NCBI GenBank assembly: GCA_963965975.1
Contig: OZ014421.1
Location: 315,001-379,000 of the forward strand
DNA length: 64,000 nt
Direction of reading: 5' to 3'
From: Xestospongia bergquistia
Taxonomy: Eukaryota > Porifera > Demospongiae > Haplosclerida > Petrosiidae
Program-made: the position numbers and the translations under genes
Notes under the pieces: generated by a model
Told to the model about the DNA's origin: nothing
The model's input: the letters and a program-made list of their open reading frames with translations, nothing else
Database searches by the model: none
Part shown: positions 12,690 through 24,300 of the stretch, piece by piece
How positions within the stretch are numbered: position 1 is the stretch's first letter
Layout: each line of letters opens with the position of its first letter

Positions 12690-12870
12690 CACTGAAGTAT
12701 TAATTTAAAGATAATAAATCAAGAACAGGTCAGAAATAGAAGACACAAATCAGACTTAAGGTCAGGAGATCAGATCATGTGATAGTTATTATAATGACAT
12801 CATAACTATTTAGTTATATAATTAATCAAATAATAAGACAAAGAAATAAGTTGTTTTAGTAGTACAAATG

Positions 12871-12904
12871 GTCCACTACCAGTACTACTACTAGTACAAG
12901 ACAT
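12871..12904 (-). pseudogene. Decayed extra first exon upstream of copy D
   Basis: Minus-strand ATGTCTTGTACTAGTAGTAG matches the live first exon at 12645-12689, but the following CTTAAACAT and GTAAGT donor are lost. It sits about 215 bp upstream of the live one. Confidence 0.5.
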
Positions 12905-12993
12905 TACTGAAATATTAAGTTAAATAGGTTTGCAGAGCAGGAGAGAAGTAGATGACAAGGCCAGGCAACCACTAGATCATATGATAGTTATGA

Positions 12994-13046
12994 TAGTCTC
13001 GCGTAGCCAGCCCCTCCTTTTATCAGGAAAGGAGGGGTTTAGACTA
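12994..13046. repeat. Hairpin repeat, MITE-end-like
   Basis: Second copy of the element at 2973-3025: AGCCCCTCCTTT and AAAGGAGGGG arms, outer AGTCTCGCGTAGCCAG at the left. Confidence 0.5.
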
Positions 13047-13204
13047 TATAGATCATATATACACACACTGTATTCCTAGTCTTTGCGTCATTTATATATA
13101 AATACATAATGTAGTTTCTCAATGTCAGTGTTAATAACACTGTATTAGCAGTAGAACAGTCCCAAGAATATGGCTACAAGGGTCAGAAAAAAAGAAATTT
13201 AGAT

Positions 13205-13365
13205 GTTTAATTCCTAAATCAATGATATGAGAGAAAGTCTCATAATAATGAAATATTTGGACATGTTTATTACAATTGTCAGCAACATATACCCTACTAT
13301 TAAGACCAAACCTATCCTATGGCCAGGTATTATAGAATTGTCCTTTTATTGTTAAAATAGTTTAT
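13205..13365 (-). pseudogene. Relic of an NHL-repeat coding region
   Basis: Duplicate of the relic at 3170-3330, with the same decayed NHL-like coding series. No open frame. Confidence 0.5.
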
Positions 13366-14119
13366 ATTTACTATTAAAAAATGTTATATATCCTAAAATG
13401 TACATTTGCAATCATAGCTATCATGATGTAGCAAAGATCAAACATAATAAGTTCATTCATCATATAGTTTATCAATAGATATGGAAGTTGATAAACAGAC
13501 AATAATTCAACATAAAATAAAATTTATATGTGACTTGATTTGCAAAAAAGGACCACTAGAATAGTAATACATATATAACAGCTCTATGTATACAAAACTG
13601 TTCTTTTAAATGTCTTAACAAGTTTTTTCCACAAATCAAGTTATAAATTTTTGACAGAAGTGGTCCCTAAATCAGATCACATATTCTGATATACTTGTAC
13701 AATCCCATAGAGATTAGTGTATATTATATGTAGTAATAATACATATACACTCATAACACTATGTAATAATTTTATATATACTTTTGGTATATAGTGAAAG
13801 CATTTATAGTGTTATTTATATACTAACACAACACATGTAGTATAAAATCAATACTCATTCCATTATTTATTAAACATAATATATAATTAAAGCAAAATCT
13901 TAAAAGCTACTCTTTCATTTCCAATGCACATTATTAGGCGAAAATAAACAAGATTAAACATGGTGTTAACCAATATGTCCAGTCACTGGTCAAATACAAT
14001 ATGAAGTTATGAAGCATATATGCAATGATCATATACTGTGTATACATAATTCACACATAATAAAACCATTCAATGTTATGTTTATGCTTCCTCAGTAATA
14101 ACATGTGAATTGACTGTTT
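13366..14119. other. Intergenic, duplicated, no gene seen
   Basis: Matches 3331-4192. Compared with that copy about 70-80 bp near 14045 are missing. Confidence 0.6.
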
Positions 14120-16356
14120 TCAATACTTAACTATTCTATTACTGGATTTTTCGGTTACCCAAATTGATCCATTAGAAGCCACTGCTACTCCTACTGGACG
14201 ATTGAGCCCTCCTATTGAGTGTATATACTTGCCATCGTGATCAAAAATAGAAAAAGAATTGCCTCTATAGTTTATAACAAGTGAATTACCAGTTGAATCA
14301 ATAGCTATACCATGAGGTCTCAGAAAATGGCCATATTGACGACTCATTTGACCTTCTAGAGTGACAACAATAACAGTGTTAGATGATTCATCAGTTACAT
14401 GAAGATGACCAGAAGGATCAAAGGAAAGACCAATAGGATGAAGTGTTCCAATACCTAATTCTCTACTACTAATGATATGAGAAAAGGTTTCATCTTGATG
14501 ATATATTACGATACATTGATTACCATAATCAGCAACATACATTCTATTATTAGGACCAATACATATATCATAAGGATTTGAAAATTGTGCATGCCCTCCT
14601 CTGATGCCAAAATAACCTAAGAAATCTCCACCTAAAGTAAACTTAGAAACTTTATTTCCAATATGTTCTGCTACATACATTATCCCTCCATTGATAGCTA
14701 TTCCCATTGGGCCATTTGGACAAGGAATGATAGCCTTTTGTCTTCCACTGCTGTCAAGTATATATATGCTGTTTGTACTATAGCTGGTAACAAAGATGTT
14801 ACTATTATCAGCTATGGCTATAAACCATGGGGTAATTATCCCAGTAATAGACTGTACTGGTTTGTTAAGGTTAGCGTAATCTCGAGAAGCAACTACAGAA
14901 ACATTGATGGGGCTACCTAGAAGAGGCTGACCTTTGATAGTAAGAGAAAGCTCATGTTCACCTAACTGCTGTGGTATTAATAAGACAAGGTAAGTACCAT
15001 CACCACAATCTGTGCTCTTAGCTTCAATTGGTGTCCCTTTCTCTTCGGCTGGAACAAGCCTACCACTCACTATTGCACCTCCTTTACATAACTCCTTCCC
15101 TTTACTATCTCTAGATACTACTTTAACTTTATGCTCTTTGCCCACTATGATGTGAGAAGGTACCACTGCTGTTGTATTATTAGGAGATATCTCATTAAAT
15201 GTAATGTCCACATTTGCTATCTTTGTAGCTACTTCATCTGTATTAATATCTACTGATATAGTTGGTGACTCACATATTTCAAGAGATGTCTTAGAGAACT
15301 CTTGTTGTAGTTGGTTTGCTCTGGTCTGTAGTGTGTGACCAACTGATAGTAACTCAACATCGTTGTACTCTACTACAGCACTAGTTACAAGACTCTCACA
15401 GTAAGTCATTGTGTCCAAGAGATGGTGGATCCCTTCCAGTTGGTGAGAGAGACAAGCCTCTTTACTATTAGCTACCTCACTACTCTGAGCTAACAAAGCC
15501 TCCTCACGTTCATGTAAAAGTTGTTGAAGAGTGGCAAAGTTTTGACGTATGATTGTATCTATCTCATTTTTACGAGCTTTGATCTTCTCCTTGATCTCTT
15601 CTCCTGACATCAAGACTTTATTAAGTTGCTCTTGAGCTACTTGGAAACCTTGTATGCTCTCATGTACTGTTGCCTTATAGCTGTCTACCTGTTTACTTAC
15701 CTCAATAATAGGATGGTCCTTGTGATTGATGATGGTACATTTGACACATACAGGAATATTACATTGTTGGCAATAAAAGTCAAGTTGCTGGTCAGTGTGA
15801 TCATGACAGGTATGGGCAAAAGGTGGAATTAATTTAGCAATATTGTCTTGGGACATACAGCAAATTTCTTCAAGAGTGAACGAATAGTGTGTACGAGACA
15901 TTCGAAGTTTTTTGTGAGCATCCCAACATTGCTCACAGAGGAGATCTCTACATTCATTGCAGTATGCTACTGAAGTATCCTCACTACATGAGTCACATGG
16001 AGGAGGAGGATTAGAGGTGATCCTGCTAAGGATGTGACTTTGCTTGCTAATGAGACGAAGGTTATGAGGGAGAGAGGTAACTCCTCCTTTAGGTATTAGT
16101 GTGGTCTGGTGACAAGAGGGACAAGTGAGGGTGCTAGTCCCAGTACCTTCATTGATAATAGACTGGATACATTGAGTACAGAAGGAGTGACAACAAGACA
16201 ACATACGAGGATCATGATAAGGTTGACTACATTTTAGACAACAAGTAGAACTCAAATTAGCCTAAGTATGTAGAGAGTCATTTCAAATCCTATCAATAAT
16301 ATACTACTTACATGTTTAAGAGGTCCACTAGCAGTACTATTACTAGTACAAGACAT
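14120..16356 (-). CDS. TRIM2/3/71-like RING, B-box, filamin, NHL protein (copy E)
   Basis: Exons 16312-16356 and 14120-16261, 50-nt intron, about 728 aa. RING, B-boxes (CQQCNIPVCVKCTIINHKDHP), coiled coil, filamin repeat and NHL blades are complete. This copy forms its own branch with broken copy B: the first NHL blades are shorter (SGRQKAIIPCPNGPMGIA) and the later ones differ strongly from A, C and D (RELGIGTLHPIGLSFDPSG, SRQYGHFLRPHGIAIDS). The propeller face, and probably the ligand, should therefore differ, while the RING and B-boxes stay nearly constant. Confidence 0.92.
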
Positions 16357-16492
16357 TACTAAAATTCAAATTGGAATAGGTTTGCAGAACAGGAGAGAAA
16401 TAGATGACAAGAAGCCTATTGGAAACCACCTGATCATATGATAGTTATGATAATAACATAATTGGTTTAATCATGGTTATAAAGGTTCATGC

Positions 16493-16812
16493 AATTATTT
16501 GATGTAAATTGAAAGCAAATATCTACTGCTTTGATTACTAATACACTATCAAATAGAATGTTTATATAAACAGTAAACCCAACAGTACATTAATAATCAA
16601 AACACCATATGTTATTTGCATAATCATCTACTCAATTTTATAGTGATATATTTTACTCCCACTTGTCTACTACTAGATAATGTTTTGATAATAGATAATA
16701 TTTATGACCAATCCACCTGAAGGTAGATGCATAGAGGTGATCTTATTAAACAGTAAACTGTTTACATTAATAATCAAAACAACATATGTTATTTGCTTTG
16801 CATCAAATAATT
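16493..16812. repeat. Damaged and partial MITE-like copies (AATTATTTGATG family)
   Basis: A copy of the hairpin of 5978-6117 starts at 16493 and loses its right end. A separate right half (16749-16812) ends with GCATCAAATAATT. The region is duplicated flank of copies B and E. Confidence 0.5.
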
Positions 16813-17162
16813 AGTTATATTTGCATAATCATCAACTCAATTTTATGTTGTACTCTCACTTGTCTACTACTAGATAATGTTTTGTGTCATATTTATGATG
16901 AATCCACATGAAGGTAGATGCATAGAGTTGATCTTATGAACAATATTACTATAAAATATCCTTTATTATTAATACTCATTAAAAACAAAAATAGCATTGA
17001 AGGAAACAATAGATTATAACATTTAACTAAAATTATATATAAGTATACATACAACAATTTATCTGACACTACTCACTAAACTACTATTGTGTCATGTACT
17101 ACATAAGACATGTTAATAGTAAGTCAATACAATGACATATAGTCAGTACTATGTAATAGAAA
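16813..17162. other. Intergenic, no gene seen
   Basis: AT-rich flank between copy E and the beta-helix gene. The part 17060-17160 is duplicated at about 9255-9600. Confidence 0.6.
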
Positions 17163-20100
17163 TCAACGTTTGTCATTTTTATTGAACAGTAGTGTTTCAC
17201 GTCTCATTTCTACTGACACAACTGATACTGAAGTTGTGTTACATACAACAGCAGGAGATCCTGGACTTGATGGAGGATCTTCAATATCATTAAATTGAGA
17301 AAATGGTGGAAACTTCTTGAATATCTTCTTGACTTTTACCATTAGTTGTTGTGAATGAGACTTTAACAGACAATCCCAAACATGATAGAATATAATACCA
17401 CAGAATACAACAAATGATATTGATACTAAAAAAATATTTGATGCATGCCTTTTTAACATTCTTGTGGTTTGTGCATTTGTATAAGCCATTAATATGAGGT
17501 TAAAAATGAATGACACCTCAAGAAAAAACAAAACATTATGTCGATACATTCCTTTGAAAAGGAAATGCATGGAGGGAATAAAAATTAAGATCCATATTAA
17601 TACATCCAAACTTATTGTAGCCTCAGTATCTAGTGACACCAATGCTAATACAACACGAACTAGTAGTAAAAATCCAGTCCAAAAACGACACTTGTCCTTA
17701 TATGGACCTCCATATGCATCAAAGAAAGGCTTCATATATGTTGACAACTTTTTGCAGCACATGTATTTTGATAAAGGTCCTTCAAGTAATGGTATTGTAA
17801 GAAGATAGAGGGTGTATGGAACAATTAGTAAAATGAGTACAGCCAGTGAGAACAGGAACAATGATAGATGACAACCTCTTAGATATTGGACATTAGGATC
17901 AATATACCACGTCAATAATGTGACATTATTATTACCACTACACTGAATATTGGTGACATAAAGGGTCTTGAAAACAGTACGTATCAGTTTGGTATATGAG
18001 AGAAGGATCATAGTGGCTAGTACTGGAATTGCTTGTCTTCCCACAAGTCGAACCACTTTGCTGGAATATTGTGATAATATTATAATGAGTATTACTAGAA
18101 ACCAAACATAGCCTGGAAAGATAAACTGTAGCCATGTCTTACTGCAAGAATCCATGCCATCAAAGAAGCAAGTCTCAATACCTAGATCTAGATTAAGCCA
18201 GGAAATGAACAGACTAAGAAATGGTATAGGACCTTTGGGAAAGAAGATGGGTTCATATATTTTGACAACATTAGCATAGAATATAAGTCCATTGATTGTA
18301 CCCACAGACACAGTTAAGTTTAAAGCAATGATAAAAGCTATCAATGCTATACCAGCTAAAGCAAATGGAATGATAAGAGCTATGTAGTTATTAGAACATT
18401 GTCCACATTGATTGGAACCTAACATGAGACTAAGTCCTTCACTACATTGTCCACAGAGTATGCCAGATCGATTAAGAAGACATTGTGGATCAGGAAAAGT
18501 GATTTTAAATTGAACTTTTCCATCATTGCAGTAATTAAAGGGGCAATGAGGATAAATAATAAGACAGTCTGAGTCATTTTGATAACCAATCCACATATCA
18601 CCATCTCTAGTTATAATTTGAGTGTTAATATCGCAAGTTATTGAAGATGTATTTAATTCAGATCTACAAACACAAGTATCATTTACCAATGGAAACCCAA
18701 TTGGACAGAACTCAATGTTAACTTCAATGACTTTGACTAATAAGTCTGATGAAGGTTCAATTGAACTCTCAATTGTTACATAGATTTGTGTTGTGTTCAA
18801 TGAAGGCTTTGTTCTTATCTTATAAGTGATATTGGTACAAGACGCAGACAGTACTTTGTAGACAACGTGGTCATTGGATAAGCTATCTGTGAATTTTATC
18901 ATGCCTTTTGTTAAGCCATTTCTTAAACCAACAGTAGCTAGTGATATACTGACATCAATACCAGGCTTTGCTCTTTTATTAATACTGGTAATAGAGCAGT
19001 TATGTCTTTCAAATTCACAAAAACACACTTGAATAGGATCTGAAGACACTACTGATAGACCTGTTTGTTGTGAGTAGTGAAAAAGCCGATCAAAGTCAAG
19101 ATGGTTTGAGCAATAATCCACATTACCACCATATAGGACATCACCTGATATATCAGCAGTATTGTTAACAAAATAAAATGACGCATTACTGTTGTCAGGT
19201 ATAACTTGAAAGAAACACATAGAAGGAACATTTAAAGTGGCAACTCGAGACACAAATATTCCTCCACCTGATTCACTAGCATGATTATTAATAAATGATA
19301 CATTGGTATCTTCCTTTATCAGTAAACGTGTTGAATCGTATAATGCAATACCTCCACCAGTAATCCCAGAATTGTTGACAAATATACTACTTCTAACAAA
19401 AGTAAACAAACTATTGAAAACAAGTAAACCAGTTATATCATGATTTTTAACTTCAATTTGTTCAAATGTAACATTGTGAATATTTGCTATTATAACTGCT
19501 GCTTGAAGTTTACTAATCTTGTTGGGTACCTGGTTGGAATCGAATACAATATTTGCAAAATAGAAGCTAGTGTCAACAGCCTCTGATAAATGGAGGACCA
19601 ATCCAGACCCTAAGTTTCCACTATTATTGTATATAATGCAATTCCGAAACTCAATATTACCAGAACCTCTAGCCCAAATAACTAACACTCCACCTCCAAA
19701 GTTCTGAGCGACATTATGTGAAAAAGTACTATTTTTAATGATTACATCAGCTTCATTATCAGGGAGATTATTTCTCTGAATCAATATCATACCAGCTCCA
19801 AAAGAACAATGACGTTTCAATGTTTTACCATAAATACTAACTGCATTGTTCATTGTTAAAGAATATCGACCCACAAAAATGTAAAAATGAAAGTTTGCTC
19901 CTGCCTCAGCAATATTATTGTAAAACACAACAGAATCAATATAAAACTGTACCCTATATGATTGTGTATTTAAATAAATACCCAAGCCAGCACCTAGTCC
20001 ATAAGAAACGTCACCATTTTCATTTATTGTACAATATATAGAGTTTAAGCCTAGTGTAAAATTTGAGTGAACAATGTCAACACTGTATAATGTGTCAATA

Positions 20101-20771
20101 GGTTGGTCATAGATATAGTCAGAATTGTAATAATAGTCATCATACCTTATTTGGACATTGCCTCCTGAACAATATAAACATGTTTCTGAAGGTTGATTTT
20201 GAGCAAATGTGGAGTTAGCAATTAAGACATCAAAAGCATTGTAAAGATAGAGTCCGATACCAGAACCATTCTGGACTGATACCCATTCCAATGTGATGTT
20301 ATTCGTGTCAACAAAGAGTAAGCTAACATTAGCTTGTTGATAACTATTATTATAAAATACTCCACAATTTTCTATTGTTAATGATCTCAGTACAATATTT
20401 GTGTTATTAGTAAATTGTATACCACCTCTATTGTAATCACTACATCTTATTACTGAGGTAGATTGCATAACTGTCTCATGAAAGCCTTGTTCTATATGAC
20501 CCAGTCCCTGTAAAGTTATATTACTTATACCACTGATCTCCAATGTACCTTGTAGAATATGAGTTCCCTCTAGGAAGTAGAAGAATGTGTCATCAGTGAA
20601 GAAAGATGTATAATCATCAGTATAGTAGGAGAGGTTGTGACAAGGTAGGTGAGTATGAGAACAAGGTACTCCATTAGGAGATGCAGAGACATAATATTCA
20701 GAAGCAGTAACATATCCACTGTAGATATACAGTATAACTGATGTTATATAATAGATATGACACCAGCTCAT
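17163..20771 (-). CDS. Beta-helix ectodomain multi-pass membrane protein (copy 1)
   Basis: A single coding exon of about 1202 aa starting at MSWCHIYYITSVILYIYSGY, a good signal peptide. A 5' UTR intron (20798-20847, GTAAGT ... TTAATAG) precedes it, and no ATG occurs in the upstream exon, so this ATG is chosen. After EYYVSASPNGVPC comes a long right-handed parallel beta-helix region (about 60-570) with GGGI/GGGV and NNT turns of the Chlamydia-Pmp or pectate-lyase type. A Cys-rich stalk follows (CPIGFPLVNDTCVC ... RSGILCGQCSEGLSLMLG), then 8-9 hydrophobic helices from about residue 830, with YKDKCRFWTGFLLLVR between two of them, and a cytoplasmic tail. Many N-glycosylation sites. Likely a cell-surface receptor or adhesion protein; its ligand and signalling are unknown. 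I know of such predicted proteins in sponges but of no assigned function. Confidence 0.85.
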   Translation of the reverse strand: MSWCHIYYITSVILYIYSGYVTASEYYVSASPNGVPCSHTHLPCHNLSYYTDDYTSFFTDDTFFYFLEGTHILQGTLEISGISNITLQGLGHIEQGFHETVMQSTSVIRCSDYNRGGIQFTNNTNIVLRSLTIENCGVFYNNSYQQANVSLLFVDTNNITLEWVSVQNGSGIGLYLYNAFDVLIANSTFAQNQPSETCLYCSGGNVQIRYDDYYYNSDYIYDQPIDTLYSVDIVHSNFTLGLNSIYCTINENGDVSYGLGAGLGIYLNTQSYRVQFYIDSVVFYNNIAEAGANFHFYIFVGRYSLTMNNAVSIYGKTLKRHCSFGAGMILIQRNNLPDNEADVIIKNSTFSHNVAQNFGGGVLVIWARGSGNIEFRNCIIYNNSGNLGSGLVLHLSEAVDTSFYFANIVFDSNQVPNKISKLQAAVIIANIHNVTFEQIEVKNHDITGLLVFNSLFTFVRSSIFVNNSGITGGGIALYDSTRLLIKEDTNVSFINNHASESGGGIFVSRVATLNVPSMCFFQVIPDNSNASFYFVNNTADISGDVLYGGNVDYCSNHLDFDRLFHYSQQTGLSVVSSDPIQVCFCEFERHNCSITSINKRAKPGIDVSISLATVGLRNGLTKGMIKFTDSLSNDHVVYKVLSASCTNITYKIRTKPSLNTTQIYVTIESSIEPSSDLLVKVIEVNIEFCPIGFPLVNDTCVCRSELNTSSITCDINTQIITRDGDMWIGYQNDSDCLIIYPHCPFNYCNDGKVQFKITFPDPQCLLNRSGILCGQCSEGLSLMLGSNQCGQCSNNYIALIIPFALAGIALIAFIIALNLTVSVGTINGLIFYANVVKIYEPIFFPKGPIPFLSLFISWLNLDLGIETCFFDGMDSCSKTWLQFIFPGYVWFLVILIIILSQYSSKVVRLVGRQAIPVLATMILLSYTKLIRTVFKTLYVTNIQCSGNNNVTLLTWYIDPNVQYLRGCHLSLFLFSLAVLILLIVPYTLYLLTIPLLEGPLSKYMCCKKLSTYMKPFFDAYGGPYKDKCRFWTGFLLLVRVVLALVSLDTEATISLDVLIWILIFIPSMHFLFKGMYRHNVLFFLEVSFIFNLILMAYTNAQTTRMLKRHASNIFLVSISFVVFCGIIFYHVWDCLLKSHSQQLMVKVKKIFKKFPPFSQFNDIEDPPSSPGSPAVVCNTTSVSVVSVEMRRETLLFNKNDKR

Positions 20772-20797
20772 GATGGCAGACCTTGAAGGCAACTGCT

Positions 20798-20847
20798 CTA
20801 TTAATAAAAAGAGTGTAAAAAGTCATATCAAATGATCTATGACTTAC
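20798..20847 (-). other. 5' UTR intron of beta-helix gene copy 1
   Basis: GTAAGTCATAGA donor and TTTTTATTAATAG acceptor on the minus strand. The same arrangement is kept at the 5' fragment near 25950-26000, which supports it as a real intron. Confidence 0.6.
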
Positions 20848-21326
20848 ATATTTAGTGATACTCCAGCTAACAGAGGTTGATCATATATGTCACTGATCAT
20901 GTGATATAGTTATAATAATGACATCATTACTAATAGTAGTTTGTGTAGTTGTAAATACATATTATAATGGTTTCCCATGATGAGTATGATAATAATGTAG
21001 AGTAGAGTAAGAGGTGACCAGTACATTAGTTGTAACTGTACTGTTAACTGATATGTCACTAAATAGTACTAGTACTTATAACAGTAAGAGTTAGTTATAA
21101 TATAAAATGTACCTTTATAATTAATAGTAAATAACAATAACAACAATAACAAATACAATATTAATAGTAAGTTTAGTAATACATAATAACACACTTCTAT
21201 GATATTATTATTTACATTACATACTGTTATTGTTGTTAACTACACATCAAAAATAAAGTTATACAAATCAAAACATAATTGGTTTTATGAGGTAGAATTC
21301 AAACAATTATATCAAGAAATCAAACA
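20848..21326. other. Promoter and intergenic region of beta-helix gene copy 1
   Basis: Contains the shared element GATCATGTGATATAGTTATA at about 20886. The stretch 20772-21190 is repeated at 25923-26300 upstream of the 5' fragment. An (AAC/AAT)n-like run lies at about 21125-21180. No gene seen. Confidence 0.55.
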
Positions 21327-24300
21327 TTAGTCATCTTCATCATCCAGTAGTGATTCTCGTCTTATTACTACTGATACCACACTCACTGAACTAGTATTAC
21401 ATATTAAAGCAGGGGATCCAGGACGCATTAAAGAAATGACTGCATCATTAGTAAAAGGATCTGATGGAGGCTTCTTAAATACCCTTGTAATTTTTGCAAA
21501 TGGTCGTTTTAAACAAGATTTAGACAGTTGATCCCAGACATGATAGAGGATAATACCACAGAATACTACAAATGATACTGTTACTAAAGCAACACTTAAT
21601 ACTTGCCTTGAATTTGACGCTTTGTAGGTTTGTACACTGACATAAGCCATAAACATGAGATTAAGAAAGAAAGACATCTCTAGACAAGCTAAAGGTAAAT
21701 GTCGATATATTCCTTTCAAAAGGAAGTACATTGATATAATAACAAATAAAAGAGATGTTAACACATCCAAACTTATAGTAGCCTCTATATCTAGAGACAT
21801 AACCAGTGCTAAGACAATACGAACTAGTAGTAGAAATCCAGTCCAAAAACGACACTTGTCCTTATATGGACCTCCATATGCATCAAAGAAAGGTTTCATA
21901 TATGTCCATAACTTTTGGCAGCAATGCACGTATTTTGATAAAGGTCCTTCAAGTAATGTTATTGTTAGAAGGTAGAAGGTGTATGGAACAATTAGTAAAA
22001 TGAGTACAGCCAGTGAGAACAGGAACAATGGTAGATGACAATAACCTCTAAAATATTGGACATTAGCATCAATGTACCACCTCAATAATGTGACATTATT
22101 ATTACCATTACATTGAATATTGATGAAATAAAGAGCTTGGAAGACAGTACGTATCAGTTTAGTATAAGAGAGAAGGATCATAGTGGCTAGTACTGGAACT
22201 GCATGTGAACCAACAAGTCGAACCACTTTGCTAGAATATTGTGTTGATATTACAATGAGTATTATTAGAAACCAAATATAGCTTGGAAAAATAAACTGTA
22301 GCCATGTCTTACTGCAAGAATCCATACCATCAAAGAAACAAGTCTCAATACCCAGATCAAGATTAAGCCAGGAAATGAACTGACTAAGAAGTTTTACAGG
22401 ACCATTGGGAAAGAAGATAGGTTCATATATTTTGACAACATTAGCATAGAATATAAGTCCATTGATTGTACCCACAGACACAGTTAAGTTTAAAGCAATG
22501 ACAAAAGCTACCAGTGCTATACCAGCTAAAGCAAATGGAATGATAAGAGCTATGTAGTTATTAGAACATTGTTCACATTGATTGGAACCTAACATGAGAC
22601 TAAGTCCATTAGTACATTGTCCACAGAGTATGCCAGATCGATTGAGAAGACACTGTGCATCAGGAAAAGTGATTTTAAATTGAGTTTTTCCATCATTACA
22701 GTAATCAAAGGGGCAATGAGGATAAACAATAAGACAGTCTGAGTCATTTTTATAACCAATCCACATATCACCATCTCTAGTTATAATTTGAGAGTTAATA
22801 TCGCAAGTTATTGAAGATGTATTTAATTCAGATCTACAAACACAAGTATCATTTACCAATGGAAACCCAATTGGACAGAACTCAATGTTAACTTCAATGA
22901 CTTTGACTAATAAGTCTGATGAAGGTTCAATTGAACTTTCAATTGTTACATAGATTTGTGTTGTATTCAATGAAGGGTTTGCTCTTAACTTAAAGGTTAC
23001 ATTGGTACAAGTTGCATTTAGTCTAGGATTATCAGTTTGTACAGTAGATGATGAACTATCTGATGTTGTCAATTTTATCACACCCTTTGTTAAGCCATCT
23101 TTATTACCAACAGTAGCTAGTAATATATTGACATTAATTCCAGGTATTGCAGTTATAGTGATGTTTCTAATAGAGCAATTTTGTCTGTTTGATTCACAAA
23201 AACACACTTGAATAGGATCTGATGACACTACTGATAGACCTGTTTGTTGGGGATAATGAAATTGGAGATCAAAGTCAAAGTTTAGACAAAAGGAGATTCT
23301 ACTTCCATACAAGACATCACCAGATACATCAGCTGTATTGTTGACAAAATACAACATTGTCTTAGCAATAGTATTATAATAAAGAAAATTCTTAAAGGAA
23401 CAAATTATCAAGTTATTGTCATCAATAACTTGTGACACAAAGATTCCTCCACCTGACTCACTGGCATGATTATTGACAAATGATATGTTCGTATTCTGCT
23501 TTAGTAATAATTGGGAGAATCCATATAAAGCCATGCCCCCACCATTAATGCCAGAATTGTTTATAAATGTATTATGTCCATCAAACATCATTAGACTATT
23601 GATACTGAGTAAACCAGTTGTGTCATGATTACTGATGTCAATTTGGTCAAAAGTAACATTTTTAATGTTTTCTAGTAACAAAGTGGAATGATATTTATGA
23701 TGCTTGTTTGATACTTTATTGAAATAAAACGAAATGTTTGTAAAATGAATCCTACTTGTTGAAGCATCTTGTAAAGCGTTGAGACCTGATGCATAGTGTG
23801 CAGTATTGTTGTATATAGCGCAGTTACTGAAGTCAATACTACCACTTCCATCAGATAAAGTAATCCCCACTCCTCCTCCATACTGAGCAGTATTGTCATA
23901 TATAATGCAGTTACTGACCTCAATACTACCACTTCCATCAGATAAAATAACCACCACTCCTCCTCCATACTGAGCAGTATTGTCATATATAGTGCAATTA
24001 CTGACTTCAATACTACCATTACCATTAATTAAAGAAATGTCCATTCCTCCTCCACTCTCCTGAGCAGTATTGTCATATATAGTGCAGTTACTGACCTCAA
24101 TACTACCACTTCCATCATGTAAATAAGTCACCACTCCTCCACCAGTCTGAACAGTATTGTCATATATAGTGCAGTTACTGACCTCAATACTACCACTTCC
24201 ATCATGTAAATAAATCACCACTCCTCCACCAGTCTGAGCAGTATTGTCATATATAGTGCAGTTACTGACCTCAATACTACCACTTCCATTATGTAAATAA

